NCBI RefSeq assembly: GCF_014137995.1
Contig: NZ_JACGWV010000003.1
Span: forward strand, 434,001-498,000
Origin: Promicromonospora sukumoe
GTDB lineage: Bacteria; Actinomycetota; Actinomycetes; Actinomycetales; Cellulomonadaceae
Direction of reading: 5' to 3'
Length of the DNA stretch: 64,000 nucleotides
Part shown: one piece after another, positions 1-8,292 of the stretch
Layout of the letters: every line of letters starts with the position of its first letter
How positions within the stretch are numbered: the first letter of the stretch is position 1
Notes under the pieces: generated by a model
Told to the model about the DNA's origin: nothing
Seen by the model: the letters and a program-made list of their open reading frames with translations, nothing else
Database searches by the model: none
Position numbers and translations under genes: made by a program

Positions 1-830
1 TGGAACTCGACCAGCTCGTCGCGGAACACCCGCACGGCCCAGGAGGAGTTGATCTGCGCGACGACGTCGTCGCCGCCCGGTGTCGTGACGTCGAAGATGC
101 CGTAGGCGGCGTCGTCGGCGGTCGCGGTGTACTCGCGGCCCTGCTCGTCCCAGCGGGTCGGGATGTGCGTGGCGGTCCGCGCGGTCACGGTCTTGACCTG
201 CCCGAGGATGCCCTCCAGCACGTAGTTCCAGTGGCAGAACATGTCGGTGGTGATGCCGCCGCCGTCCTCGGTGCGGTAGTTCCACGACGGGCGCTGGGCC
301 GGCTGCGAGTCGCCCTCGAACACCCAGTAGCCGAACTCGCCGCGCAGCGACAGGATGCGGCCGAAGAAGCCCTCGTCCACCAGGCGGCGCAGCTTCACGA
401 GGCCCGGCAGGTACAGCTTGTCGTGCACGACGCCGACGGTCACACCCGTGGTGGCCTGCAGCCGCGCGAGCTCGATGGCCTCGGCGAGGGTCTCCGCCGT
501 CGGCTTCTCCGTGAACACGTGCTTGCCCTGCTGCATCGCCTTGGACAGGGTCGCGGGGCGCAGGTTGGTCATGGCGGCGTCGAACACGATGTCGGCGTCC
601 TTGATGGCCGCGTCGACGTCGGTGGTCCAGTGCTCGACGTCGTGCTTGGCCGCGAGCTCCTTGAGCTTGTCGGCGTTACGGCCCACGAGCACGGGCTCGA
701 CCTGGACGCGCGAACCGTCGGCGAGCGTGACGCCGCCCTGGTCCCGGATCGGCAGGATCGAGCGCACGAGGTGCTGGCGGTACCCCATGCGGCCGGTGAC
801 GCCGTTCATGGCGATGCGAAGTGTGGTCAC
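1..830 (-). CDS. Gfo/Idh/MocA-family oxidoreductase (3' end beyond window)
   Basis: NAD(P)-dependent sugar or polyol dehydrogenase family. The visible 276 codons begin at a GTG at 830 with GGAG about nine bases upstream. An N-terminal Rossmann segment with a glycine-rich turn (NGVTGRMGYRQ, about residues 9-19) is followed by the family EKP motif near residue 109, which carries the catalytic lysine. A GGGITTD...H stretch near residue 190 matches the substrate-binding region of the C-terminal domain. The C-terminus runs off the left edge. Two LacI-type operators lie just upstream (864-888), and a LacI regulator gene follows upstream on the same strand, so sugar-responsive repression is likely. 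Substrate unknown. Confidence 0.85.
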   Translation of the reverse strand, partial: MTTLRIAMNGVTGRMGYRQHLVRSILPIRDQGGVTLADGSRVQVEPVLVGRNADKLKELAAKHDVEHWTTDVDAAIKDADIVFDAAMTNLRPATLSKAMQQGKHVFTEKPTAETLAEAIELARLQATTGVTVGVVHDKLYLPGLVKLRRLVDEGFFGRILSLRGEFGYWVFEGDSQPAQRPSWNYRTEDGGGITTDMFCHWNYVLEGILGQVKTVTARTATHIPTRWDEQGREYTATADDAAYGIFDVTTPGGDDVVAQINSSWAVRVFRDELVEF

Positions 831-863
831 GGGCGAGACTCCATCGTCGGTGTTCGTCTGGTT

Positions 864-888
864 CCAAGCGCTTGGGAATGCGCTTTCC
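864..888. promoter_or_regulatory. Two adjoining LacI-type operators
   Basis: CCAAGCGCTTGG at 864-875 is a perfect 12-bp palindrome. It adjoins GGAATGCGCTTTCC at 875-888, a 14-bp palindrome with one mismatched pair. Both have the central GCGC typical of LacI-family operators and sit 34-58 bases upstream of the dehydrogenase start at 830. The LacI gene at 1087-2304 is the natural candidate ligand. Confidence 0.65.
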
Positions 889-957
889 AACCGAGAATAG
901 CGCACGTTTCCGGGGGAGTACATGGGGTGTCTCGGGGGCTGGCTCGGCAGCCGGTTC

Positions 958-1025
958 TGAGATCGGCACTCTGCATCGAGACCGGTCCAACGCTGGACCG
1001 GTCTCGATGCAGAGGGCCGATCTCA
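958..1025. terminator. Long inverted repeat downstream of the LacI gene
   Basis: Arms 958-989 and 994-1025 are 32 bases each with one mismatch and a four-base loop (ACGC). It follows the LacI stop codon (1087) in the direction of transcription and separates that gene from the dehydrogenase. There is no long T-run, though TTTTC follows the right arm on the plus strand. Probable terminator. Confidence 0.6.
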
Positions 1026-1086
1026 TTTTCGGCGTGCCGGGGGAGTGCTGGCCTCGCGGCTGATTGTCTCGGGTGGGGTGCCGACC

Positions 1087-2304
1087 TCAGGACTGGTCGG
1101 CCGGGGTCGCGGACGGGCGGGGCGGCGTCGAGTCGCGCAGGACCACCTCGCCGCGCACCGTCGTGCGGGTCCGCTCCGCACGCCCGAGCGCGAGCTCGGT
1201 CGCCAGCTCGCCGACCTCGGCCAGCGGGATGCGCACCGTCGTCAGCCCGGGGGACACGTCGCGCAGGGTGTGGATGTCGTCGAACCCGGCCACGGCCACG
1301 TCGTCGGGCACGCTCAGGCCCGCGTCGCGGACGGCGGCCATCGCGCCCACCGCCATGACGTCGTTGACGGCGAAGACGAGCTCCGGCAGCCGACCCGCCT
1401 CGGCCCGCTTGATCAGGTCGCCCATCGCGGAGTACCCGCCGTCGCGGGTGAACGGGCAGGTCAGGACGTCGTCGGGCGCTACGGGGCTGCCGAGCTCCGC
1501 GAGGGCTCCGGTGAAGCCGGCCGTTCGGTCCGCGGCCGTGCGGTGCCCGTCCGGGCCGGCCAGCACGGCGAACCAGCGGTAGCCGAGCCCGTGCAGGGCG
1601 CGGGCGAGGTCGGCCGCGCCGTCGGCGTTCGCGATCTCGACCACCGGCAGCCCGCCGATCGGCTGTCCGACCAGCGCGACCCCGCCGCCGGCCTCCTGGA
1701 ACGCGTTCAGCGCGGCTTCGAGCGCGCCGGGGACGGGACGGGCGCCGTCGGCTGACGGGCCGTCGGCGCCGACCGGCGGGTCCGCGGGTCCGGTCTCGCC
1801 CGGGCCCGGTCCGCCGTCGGCCCCCGGCTCACCGCTGGCTCCGCCTGCGGACGCTCCGCCGCCTGCGGGTGCTTCGCTGCCCGCGGAAGCCCCGCCGTCC
1901 TCCGGCTCCAGCCGGCCACCCGCGAGGATGATCGCGCGCGACCGCTGCCTGCGCGCCAGCTCGACGAACGCGAGCTCGCGCGCCGAGCTGTGCTCGGTGG
2001 ACGCGAGCGTGACGATCAGTCCGGCCCGCTCCGCCGCGCGCGCCACACCCGCGGCGATGGTGGAGAAGTACGGGTCGGCGATGTCGTGCACCACGAGCCC
2101 GAGCGCCGTGGTGCGGCCGCGGGCCATAGCCTGCGCGCTGGGGTCGGGCGAGTAGGCCAGGCGGCGCGCGGCCTCCAGGACGCGCTCGCGCAGGTCCTCG
2201 CGGACGCTGCGGGTGGCGCTCCCGTTGATCGCGCGCGACGCCGTGGCGAGCGAGACGCCGGCCTCGCGGGCGACCTGGCTCAGGGTGACGGGGGCGTCGG
2301 ACAT
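1087..2304 (-). CDS. LacI-family transcriptional regulator with a low-complexity insert
   Basis: DNA-binding repressor of 405 residues. The helix-turn-helix is at residues 7-30 (TLSQVAREAGVSLATASRAING), then a hinge, then the periplasmic-binding-like sensor fold with the terminal VAVAGFDDI motif. The ATG at 2304 is chosen because an in-frame upstream start would add a basic tail before the HTH, and AGGA precedes 2304. Residues about 133-192 are an Ala/Gly/Pro/Asp/Glu-rich stretch between two sensor-domain strands, absent from ordinary family members (about 340 aa). The neighbouring dehydrogenase with LacI-type operators is the likely target; effector unknown. Confidence 0.88.
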   Translation of the reverse strand: MSDAPVTLSQVAREAGVSLATASRAINGSATRSVREDLRERVLEAARRLAYSPDPSAQAMARGRTTALGLVVHDIADPYFSTIAAGVARAAERAGLIVTLASTEHSSARELAFVELARRQRSRAIILAGGRLEPEDGGASAGSEAPAGGGASAGGASGEPGADGGPGPGETGPADPPVGADGPSADGARPVPGALEAALNAFQEAGGGVALVGQPIGGLPVVEIANADGAADLARALHGLGYRWFAVLAGPDGHRTAADRTAGFTGALAELGSPVAPDDVLTCPFTRDGGYSAMGDLIKRAEAGRLPELVFAVNDVMAVGAMAAVRDAGLSVPDDVAVAGFDDIHTLRDVSPGLTTVRIPLAEVGELATELALGRAERTRTTVRGEVVLRDSTPPRPSATPADQS

Positions 2305-2398
2305 GAGGTCATCCTGCCGTGTCCGGCGCGCTCGTGGTCGCCGAGCGCGCACCCAGGGCGCAGCGAGGGCGCGGCGAGGCCCGGTCGAGAGCCCGGAC

Positions 2399-2460
2399 GG
2401 TCGGCAGAACGTCAGGTGATCGGCACCCCGAGCTGCCGATCACCTGACGTCCTACCGACC
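2399..2460. repeat. Palindromic repeat family A, copy 1
   Basis: 62 bp: 27-base arms (2399-2425 and 2434-2460) around an eight-base loop. The only two non-Watson-Crick positions are G:T-type. Unlike most copies it lies between divergent genes (LacI and M20), where a terminator is not expected. The same sequence recurs at 3798-3859 and 7978-8039. Confidence 0.85.
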
Positions 2461-2542
2461 ACCCGTATCCGGCCCGAGCGCCCCCCGCCGCGCAGGGCAT
2501 CCGGGCCGCGCCTAGCGTGGGGAGCGACGACGGAGGACTCCC

Positions 2543-3790
2543 ATGACCCCATCCCAGGACGTCCCGTTCGACCCGGCGCTCACGGACCTGTACCAGGACC
2601 TGCACCGACATCCCGAGCTCGGCTTCCAGGAGCAGCGCACCGCGCGGGTCGTCGCCGACCGGCTCACCGCGTCCGGGTTCGAGGTGACGACGGGCGTCGG
2701 CAGGACCGGCGTGGTCGGCGTCCTGCGGAACGGGTCCGGCCCGACGGCGCTGCTCCGCGCGGACATGGACGCCCTGCCGGTCAGGGAGGAGACCGGTCTG
2801 GACTACGCCAGCACCGCGACCGCGACGGATGCGGCCGGGAAGACGGTCCCGGTCGACCACGCCTGCGGGCACGACCTGCACACCACGTGCCTCCTGGGCG
2901 CGGCCGACGTGCTGGCCCACGCCCGCGAGAGCTGGGCCGGCACCCTGCTCGTGGTGTTCCAGCCCGCCGAGGAGCTGGGCCAGGGCGCCCAGGCGCTGGT
3001 CGACGACGGCCTCTACGACCGCTTCCCGACCCCCGACGTCGTGCTCGGCCAGCACGTGGCGCCGCTGCCCGCGGGCAAGATCGCGGGGCATCCCGGCGCG
3101 TCGTACGCGGCTTCCGACTCGCTCCGCGTCCGGCTGGCCGGGCGCGGGGCGCACGGCTCCATGCCCCAGGCGTCGGTCGACCCGATCGTGATGGCGGCGG
3201 AGACCGTGCTGCGCCTGCAGACGGTCGTGTCCCGCGAGATCCCGAGCACGGCGACCGCCGTGCTCACCGTGGGCTCGATCCATGCCGGCGACGCCGCCAA
3301 CGTCATCCCCGGTGAGGCCGAGCTGCAGCTCAACATCCGCAGCTACGACGAGGCGGTGCGGCAGCGGATCCTCGACGCCGTCGAGCGCATCGTGCGCGGC
3401 GAGGCGATCATCGCCGGCGCGACCGAGGAGCCGACGATCACCCCGATCGAGCGGTTCCCCGTGGTCGTCAACGACGACGCCGCGCTCGCCAGGACGTTCG
3501 CCGCCTTCGCCTCGTGGCTCGGCCCGGACAACCTGCTCGACCCGGGGGCAGGGGCCGGGAGCGAGGACGTGGGCATCCTGGCGACGAGCGCGGGCGCTCC
3601 CCTGTCGTACTGGCTGCTCGGCGGGACCGACCCGGCCCTGTTCACGACCGGCGACATGAGCGACCCGGCACTCCTGACCGTGCCGTCCAACCACTCGCCG
3701 CACTACGCGCCGGTGCCGCACCCGACCCTGGAGACCGGCGTGACGGCCCTGGTCACGGCCGCCCGAACGTGGCTCCCGACCGCGGCGTAA
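2543..3790 (+). CDS. M20-family amidohydrolase (M20D, hippurate-hydrolase-like)
   Basis: Metal-dependent amidohydrolase of 415 residues that removes acyl groups from N-acyl amino acids or related amides; probably cytoplasmic, with no signal peptide. The start has GGAGG-like sequence upstream (ACGGAGGACTCCC). The family metal-binding motif HACGHDLH is at about residues 110-117, and HRHPELGFQE near residue 16 is a second M20D signature. The dimerisation domain follows, and the metal-ligating H/E residues near the C-terminus are present. It is a lone gene, flanked by family A palindromes on both sides. Exact substrate cannot be read from sequence. Confidence 0.88.
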   Translation: MTPSQDVPFDPALTDLYQDLHRHPELGFQEQRTARVVADRLTASGFEVTTGVGRTGVVGVLRNGSGPTALLRADMDALPVREETGLDYASTATATDAAGKTVPVDHACGHDLHTTCLLGAADVLAHARESWAGTLLVVFQPAEELGQGAQALVDDGLYDRFPTPDVVLGQHVAPLPAGKIAGHPGASYAASDSLRVRLAGRGAHGSMPQASVDPIVMAAETVLRLQTVVSREIPSTATAVLTVGSIHAGDAANVIPGEAELQLNIRSYDEAVRQRILDAVERIVRGEAIIAGATEEPTITPIERFPVVVNDDAALARTFAAFASWLGPDNLLDPGAGAGSEDVGILATSAGAPLSYWLLGGTDPALFTTGDMSDPALLTVPSNHSPHYAPVPHPTLETGVTALVTAARTWLPTAA

Positions 3791-3797
3791 CACGAGT

Positions 3798-3859
3798 GAT
3801 CGGCAGAACGTCAGGTGATCGGCACCCCGGGGTACCGATCACCTGACGTCCTACCGACC
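3798..3859. repeat. Palindromic repeat family A, copy 2, with an extra partial arm
   Basis: 62 bp between two convergent genes: arms 3798-3824 and 3833-3859 around CCCCGGGG. A further partial copy of the right arm (3859-3876) follows directly. Likely bidirectional terminator of the M20 and GT4 genes. Confidence 0.85.
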
Positions 3860-3890
3860 ACCTGATGTCCTGCCGAACACGCGGACCGGG

Positions 3891-5096
3891 TTACACCCGC
3901 GCCATGCGTAAGCCGGCGTCGCGGTGCGTGCGCTCGATGATGCTCGAGTACCCCGCGATCATCCGGACGTGGCTGAACCGGGGCCGGACCGCGGTCCGCG
4001 CCGATTCCAGCTCCTCGCGCCGCGCCGCCGCCTCGATCCACGTCGTGGCGATCTCGGCGGGGTCGTACGACGTGACGAACCCGATCCGCTCGACGATCGA
4101 CGGGGCGTCGCCCACCGGCGTCGTGACCGGCACGGCCCCGCACATCGAGCCCTCGATGAGGCACAGCGGCGCGGCCTCGCCGAACGTCGAGGTCAGCGCG
4201 ACGACGTCGGCCGTCGCGTAGACCAGCTCCATGTCGTGCCGCACGCCCAGCAGGTCCAGGCGCCCCAACAGGTCCGGGCGGTCGCCGAAGATCCGCTCCA
4301 GGTCGGCCTGGAGGTCCGGGTTGGCCGAGCTCATGCCCGCGCCGCACATCAGCACCCGGCCCGTGGGCTCCTGCGCGAGGAACAGCCGCGCCGACCGGAG
4401 GAAGAGCTCGGGGTTCTTCATCTCGTCGTACCGCGCGGCGTAGACCACGACGGTCGCGTCGGCGGGGATGCCGGCGGCGCCCCGCAGGGCGAGCCGGCGC
4501 GCGCCCTGGACCGGGCGGAACCGGGCCAGGTTGATGCCGTTCGGCACCACGCGCAGCAGCTCGGCGGGCACGCCCGCCTCCCGGTACGCGTCGCGCGTGG
4601 ACTCCGCGCAGCAGACGACGGCGGCGAGCCGCCCCCGGTCGGCGGCGGTCAGCAGGTCGTTCAGGGCGTCGCCCTGGTGCTCCGGGTCGGACCGGTGCAG
4701 GCAGGCGATCACGGGACGGTTCGGGAACGCGTCCTGGTTCACGAGGCGGAGCGGCTGCTCCTTCAGGGACAGCACGACGTGCGCGCCGTCGGCCTGGTGG
4801 GCCGCGGCCCGCAGCTCGGCCTCGGTGAACACGCGCGGGTCGTGGTTCGCGTCGGTGCTGCGGCCCAGGGAGCCGATCCGAACGCCCGCGGCGCGCAGCG
4901 CGCGGTAGCGGGGGTCGTCCTCCATCCGCTGGAGGGTGGCCTCACGCCGGACCTCGTGGTGCAGGCTCAGCACGGAATGCTGCTGTCGACCGCCCTGATG
5001 CAGACCGGCGACCACTGTCGAGTGCAGGACACGAGCCCCGCCGCTGAAGAAGCCCTCGTAGAGCGAGAGCACACGCAAGCCGTTGCGCTGGATCAC
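3891..5096 (-). CDS. GT4-type glycosyltransferase
   Basis: Probable nucleotide-sugar-dependent glycosyltransferase of the GT-B fold, 401 residues. The C-terminal half carries the GT4 donor-site signature (YAARYDEMKNPELFL near the domain start and GEAAPLCLIEGSMCG with the E-x7-E spacing). The N-terminus has a GGARVLH glycine loop. The GTG at 5096 is chosen because AGGAGG lies eight bases upstream; the longer frame to 5237 adds an unrelated basic leader. No membrane segment, so cytoplasmic. It is not next to other envelope genes, so the acceptor is unknown. Confidence 0.8.
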   Translation of the reverse strand: MIQRNGLRVLSLYEGFFSGGARVLHSTVVAGLHQGGRQQHSVLSLHHEVRREATLQRMEDDPRYRALRAAGVRIGSLGRSTDANHDPRVFTEAELRAAAHQADGAHVVLSLKEQPLRLVNQDAFPNRPVIACLHRSDPEHQGDALNDLLTAADRGRLAAVVCCAESTRDAYREAGVPAELLRVVPNGINLARFRPVQGARRLALRGAAGIPADATVVVYAARYDEMKNPELFLRSARLFLAQEPTGRVLMCGAGMSSANPDLQADLERIFGDRPDLLGRLDLLGVRHDMELVYATADVVALTSTFGEAAPLCLIEGSMCGAVPVTTPVGDAPSIVERIGFVTSYDPAEIATTWIEAAARREELESARTAVRPRFSHVRMIAGYSSIIERTHRDAGLRMARV

Positions 5097-5166
5097 AGAC
5101 ACCACCTCCTGCGCCCAGGGTGAGCCCCACGGATGTGCATCACATGGCAATTCGGTTACACGAGGA

Positions 5167-5823
5167 TTACGTATCCGAGGACTTCTGCACAAGGAGGTTT
5201 CGGATGTCCTTCTCGGCCTGAGCGGGTGATGTTTCACGGCAGCCCAGCGCGACCCACCGCTCGATCATGACCGGCTCCGACCGCAGCAGCGACGTGCCGC
5301 GGCGCAGCAGCGTGACGACGGGCTTGCGGGCCTCCGCGACGTCGCGCAGGAACCGGCACCAGAAGGTCACCAGACGGGGGCGCGAGAGGCAGATCGCGTC
5401 CGCGAGCAGGCCCTCCGCGCGGCACTCCTCGACGAGCTGCGCCGCGAAGATCCCCTCGGCGATCATCAGCGGCGAGTCGCCGATGTCCAGCCGGCGCATG
5501 CCCGTGCGGCGCGACGTCGGGATGTCGTAGACCGGCACCTCGGCGCGGCCTTCCGTCGCCAGCTCCTGCAGCGCGGCCAGCGCGCCCTTGCCGTCCCAGC
5601 TCGCCGGGCTGTCCCAGTCGACGCTGCCATACCGCTGCGGCAGGCCCGGGTGGTCGATGTCGAGGTAGAAGTCGTCGAGCTGCACCACCGGCAGGCCCAG
5701 GCGCTGCGTGAGCGACGTCTTGCCCGAGCCCGACGGCCCGGTCAGCAGCACCACCCGCGCGCGGGGGCGCCGCGCGCCCGGGGGCAGGTCGAAGAGGGCG
5801 GGCTCGGTCACGGGGTCGGTCAC
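5167..5823 (-). CDS. Uridine-kinase-like P-loop kinase
   Basis: P-loop NTPase of the uridine/phosphoribulokinase group, 218 residues from the GTG at 5823. Walker A GPSGSGKTS lies near the N-terminus, followed by the family LDDFYLD motif (nucleoside-binding Asp) and a Walker-B-like strand ending in AEGIFAA. The GTG at 5823 has GGGAG about 11 bases upstream. An ATG at 5892 would add 23 basic residues and has no properly spaced ribosome site, so it is less likely. The gene ends about 70 bp before the GT4 gene on the same strand. The nucleoside substrate is inferred from family only. Confidence 0.78.
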   Translation of the reverse strand: MTDPVTEPALFDLPPGARRPRARVVLLTGPSGSGKTSLTQRLGLPVVQLDDFYLDIDHPGLPQRYGSVDWDSPASWDGKGALAALQELATEGRAEVPVYDIPTSRRTGMRRLDIGDSPLMIAEGIFAAQLVEECRAEGLLADAICLSRPRLVTFWCRFLRDVAEARKPVVTLLRRGTSLLRSEPVMIERWVALGCRETSPAQAEKDIRNLLVQKSSDT

Positions 5824-5892
5824 GAGATCCCATTCTCCCGCACCGGGTCCGCTGGTGCGGCGTCGCGGGTGTCGATGGGGCGTGATGCTCAT

Positions 5893-5964
5893 CCCCTTCG
5901 AGACCTAAGTTTCTCCTCTTTGGGGCGCTCCAAAGCGAAGAAACTTAGGTCTCAAAGGAGAGGG
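5893..5964. repeat. Palindromic repeat family B, copy 1
   Basis: About 72 bp. The core GAGACCTAAGTTTCT reads back as AGAAACTTAGGTCTC, with a central CTTTGG/CCAAAG. The left arm has CTCCTCT where other copies have CTTCGCT. It lies upstream of the kinase start. Confidence 0.85.
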
Positions 5965-6060
5965 ACGACGGCGGCCCGCCGCGCCGACCGGACCCCGGCG
6001 AGCGGCCCACCTCGCCCGCCCCGGCGGCCCCGATCTCGGAGCCAGGAGGACGCACCGACC
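5965..6060. other. Spacer between two family B palindromes
   Basis: The gene-free stretch 5824-6163 (340 bp) holds two family B palindromes and this GC-rich spacer. Sequence following each palindrome is similar (AGGGACGACG then GGC-rich), suggesting that palindrome plus flank duplicated in tandem. No ORF with a convincing start was seen. Confidence 0.5.
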
Positions 6061-6061
6061 C

Positions 6062-6133
6062 TCTCCTTCGAGACCTAAGTTTCTCCTCTTTGCGGCCGCT
6101 GAAAGCGAAGAAACTTAGGTCTCAAAGGGGAGG
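6062..6133. repeat. Palindromic repeat family B, copy 2
   Basis: Second copy, 168 bp after the first. It shares the same variant left arm (CTCCTCTTTG), supporting local duplication. It lies just past the stop codon of the AraC gene and could end its transcription. Confidence 0.85.
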
Positions 6134-6163
6134 GACGACGACGGCCTGCCCGCCCGGCCCCGG

Positions 6164-7051
6164 TCAGCCGCGCTGGTACCTGCCCGGCGTCGTCCGCAGC
6201 AGACGGCGGAAGTGCCGGGTCAGGTGCGCCTGGTCGTGGAACCCCGTGGCGGCAGCGACGTCGGCGGCGGGCTCGCCCGCGAGCAGCCGACGTCGGGCCA
6301 GGTCCAGGCGCCGACCCACCAGGTACCGGTGCGGCGGCAGACCGAGCTCCCGCGTGAACGCGCGCACCAGGTGCGGCATGGTGACGTCCAGCTCGGCGGC
6401 GATCTCGGCGAGGCGGACCGGCCGGGTCGGGTCGGCGTCGAGCAGGTCGCGGGCGCGGCGCGCCGTGGAGGCCGACGGCGGTTCGCGCGGCGGCGTCGGG
6501 CGTCCGGTCAGGTGCCAGGCCAGACCCTCGGTGACCAGGGCGAGCAGGCTCTCGGCCGCGACGTCCTCGCGCACGGTCAGCGCCCGGTCGAGGCCCGCGA
6601 ACCGTGCGCGGAGCGTGTCGTCGGGGACCAGCGGCGCATCGACGGCCCGCCCCACGAGCCCGGCGTCGAGCACGGTGGGTTCCAGGTAGACCACGCGCTT
6701 GCGGAAGCCGGTCGCGGTCACGGACCGGCCGTCGTGCACGACGCCCGGCGGCAGCACGGTCACCCCGGTGCGCCGCGCGGCGTGCTCGTGCCCGTCCAGG
6801 CCGTACCCGATCAGGCCGCGGTCGACGATCAGCACCGTCCAGGTGTCGTGCGTGTGCGCCGGGTAGGCGTGCTCGTGCCACGCGGCGTGCAGCACCTCGG
6901 CGACACCCGGGACCGCGGGCCGCCAGGCGCGCACCACGTCCGGGGCGGGGCCGGCGAGTGCCGGGCCGGCGAGGGCCGGGCCTGCGGCGGCCGGACCAGC
7001 CGGAGCCGGACCGGCGGGGCGATCGAGCGGGGGCACATCAAGAACGTACAA
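6164..7051 (-). CDS. AraC-family transcriptional regulator
   Basis: 295 residues. An N-terminal cupin-like ligand domain contains HEHAYPAHTHDTWT. The C-terminal pair of helix-turn-helices (about residues 190-290) ends in the family motif GFHDQAHLTRHFRRLLRTTPGRYQ. The first 35 residues are an Ala/Gly/Pro repeat (AGPALAGPALAGPA) unlike the rest. The TTG at 7051 is the longest start; a GTG at 7036 is possible, and neither has a clear Shine-Dalgarno site, so the message may be leaderless. Divergent from the DUF2000 gene, which it probably controls. Confidence 0.82.
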   Translation of the reverse strand: MYVLDVPPLDRPAGPAPAGPAAAGPALAGPALAGPAPDVVRAWRPAVPGVAEVLHAAWHEHAYPAHTHDTWTVLIVDRGLIGYGLDGHEHAARRTGVTVLPPGVVHDGRSVTATGFRKRVVYLEPTVLDAGLVGRAVDAPLVPDDTLRARFAGLDRALTVREDVAAESLLALVTEGLAWHLTGRPTPPREPPSASTARRARDLLDADPTRPVRLAEIAAELDVTMPHLVRAFTRELGLPPHRYLVGRRLDLARRRLLAGEPAADVAAATGFHDQAHLTRHFRRLLRTTPGRYQRG

Positions 7052-7086
7052 GATCCAGGCCGCCGCCCGCCCGCACGCTGGGCGGC

Positions 7087-7500
7087 ATGACCTTCGAACA
7101 GCCCAAGATCGTGATCGTGCTCCGCGACGACCTGCTCGCCTGGCAGGAGAACAACGTCACGGCGTTCCTCTCCAGTGCGGTGGCCGCTGCCTACCCCGAG
7201 CTGGTCGGCGAGACCTACCGGGACGCCGACGGCCAGGAGTACCTCGCGATGCTCGGCACCCCGGTCATGGTCATGGTGGCCGACGGCGGACGGCTCGCCA
7301 CGTTCCGCGAGCGCGCCGCCACCCGCGGCCTGCGCATCGGCGTCTACACGGCCGACCTGTTCGCCACGGGGAACGACGTCGACAACCGGGCCGCCGTCGC
7401 CGCCGTCGCCACCGAGAAGCTCGACCTGGTGGGGATCGCGGTCGCGGGGGAGCGGCGCGTCGTCGACAAGGTGGTCAAGGGCGCGCGTCTGCACCCCTGA
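7087..7500 (+). CDS. DUF2000-family protein
   Basis: 137 residues matching the DUF2000 (COG4954) pattern: IVIVLRDDLLAWQENNVTAFL at the N-terminus, a central GTPVMVMVADGG, and VDLVGIAVAG-like and VVDKVVKGARLH-like C-terminal motifs. The fold is related to peptidyl-tRNA hydrolase, but biochemical role is not established. The ATG at 7087 starts the conserved domain. It is divergent from an AraC regulator with about 35 bp between starts, an arrangement I recall for this family, so it is probably an inducible accessory protein. Confidence 0.75.
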   Translation: MTFEQPKIVIVLRDDLLAWQENNVTAFLSSAVAAAYPELVGETYRDADGQEYLAMLGTPVMVMVADGGRLATFRERAATRGLRIGVYTADLFATGNDVDNRAAVAAVATEKLDLVGIAVAGERRVVDKVVKGARLHP

Positions 7501-7532
7501 TGGCGGCGGCGGTCGAGCCGCCCCGCTCCGCT

Positions 7533-7551
7533 GGTCGAGCCTGTCGAGACC
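7533..7551. repeat. Short actinobacterial-type palindrome GGTCGAGCC...GAGACC
   Basis: A 19-bp imperfect palindrome (GGTCGAGCCTGTCGAGACC) lies between the convergent DUF2000 and lutC stops. A very similar repeat is widely scattered in Micrococcales genomes as I recall. Possible terminator. Confidence 0.45.
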
Positions 7552-8292
7552 TCAGGACACGAGCGCCACGTGCAGCGTCCGGGGCCCGTGCACGCCCTCC
7601 ACGCGGTCGAGCTCGATGTCGCTCGTGGCGCTCGGCCCGCTGATCCAGGTCAGCGGCCGGCCGGGATCGGCGTCGAGCAGCCGCACGGCCTCGGGCACGG
7701 TCTGCACCACCTGGCTGGTCCGCACCACGCACACGTGCACGTCGGGGACCAGGGAGATGGCGCGCCGGCCCTGGTCGGGCGCGCCGTCCAGCACGATGGT
7801 GCCGGTCTCGGCCACCGCCACCCGCGCGGCCGTGACGACGGCGTCGATCCCGTCGAGCTCGACGGCGGACAGCGGCGCCTCCCGCGAGTCCCTGAACACC
7901 TCCACCCCCGCCAACCCGGCGACCCACGCGCGATCGATCCCGCTGGGCACGACGACGCTCCGCGCCGCCCTCCGGGTGGTCGGCAGAATGTCAGGTGATC
8001 GGTAGTCCGAGCTGCCGACCACCTGACCTTCTGCCGACCGCCCGGGATCGGCCTTCGGCGCACCCGGCAGCAGCAGCTCCGCCAGTAGCGCCGGCAGCTC
8101 CGCCGCCGAGACCCGGTGCACGTGGGCCTTGTAGTCCACGAGCCGGTCGACCAGCAGCTCCAGCACGGCGTCAGACCCGGCGCCATGCTCCCCCACGGAG
8201 CGGTAAACCCGCGGCACCTCCGCGGGCTCCGGAGCAGAACCACCCAGCGCCGTCCGGATCCGCGACAGCATCTCGGTCCTGGCGTCGCTCAT
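7552..8292 (-). CDS. lutC: Lactate utilization protein LutC (LUD domain)
   Basis: Third subunit of the LutABC L-lactate oxidase system, 246 residues. The start overlaps the lutB stop as ATGA, with GGAGG eight bases upstream. The conserved LUD core is present: VVTAARVAVAETGTIVLDG, then the C-terminal ISGPSATSDIELDRVEGVHGPR motif. Residues about 85-105 (VVGSSDYRSPDILPTT) are encoded by a family A palindromic repeat at 7978-8039, so the protein carries an extra segment between its N-terminal helices and the core. The frame stays open, and the core motifs are intact, so it is probably functional. Confidence 0.9.
   Translation of the reverse strand: MSDARTEMLSRIRTALGGSAPEPAEVPRVYRSVGEHGAGSDAVLELLVDRLVDYKAHVHRVSAAELPALLAELLLPGAPKADPGRSAEGQVVGSSDYRSPDILPTTRRAARSVVVPSGIDRAWVAGLAGVEVFRDSREAPLSAVELDGIDAVVTAARVAVAETGTIVLDGAPDQGRRAISLVPDVHVCVVRTSQVVQTVPEAVRLLDADPGRPLTWISGPSATSDIELDRVEGVHGPRTLHVALVS
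7978..8039. repeat. Palindromic repeat family A, copy 3, inside lutC
   Basis: 62 bp with 27-base arms (7978-8004 and 8013-8039) and an eight-base loop, the same architecture as the intergenic copies. It lies wholly in the lutC coding region and is read through in frame. Confidence 0.88.

Noticed and set aside
165..1358. 397-residue plus-strand frame
   Set aside because: Arg/His/Gly-rich composition with no family motifs; it runs antisense to the partial dehydrogenase and the LacI gene, typical of GC-rich shadow frames.
2399..2460. Family A copy 1 as a terminator
   Set aside because: It lies between divergent genes, where neither transcript should end, so only the repeat call is made here.
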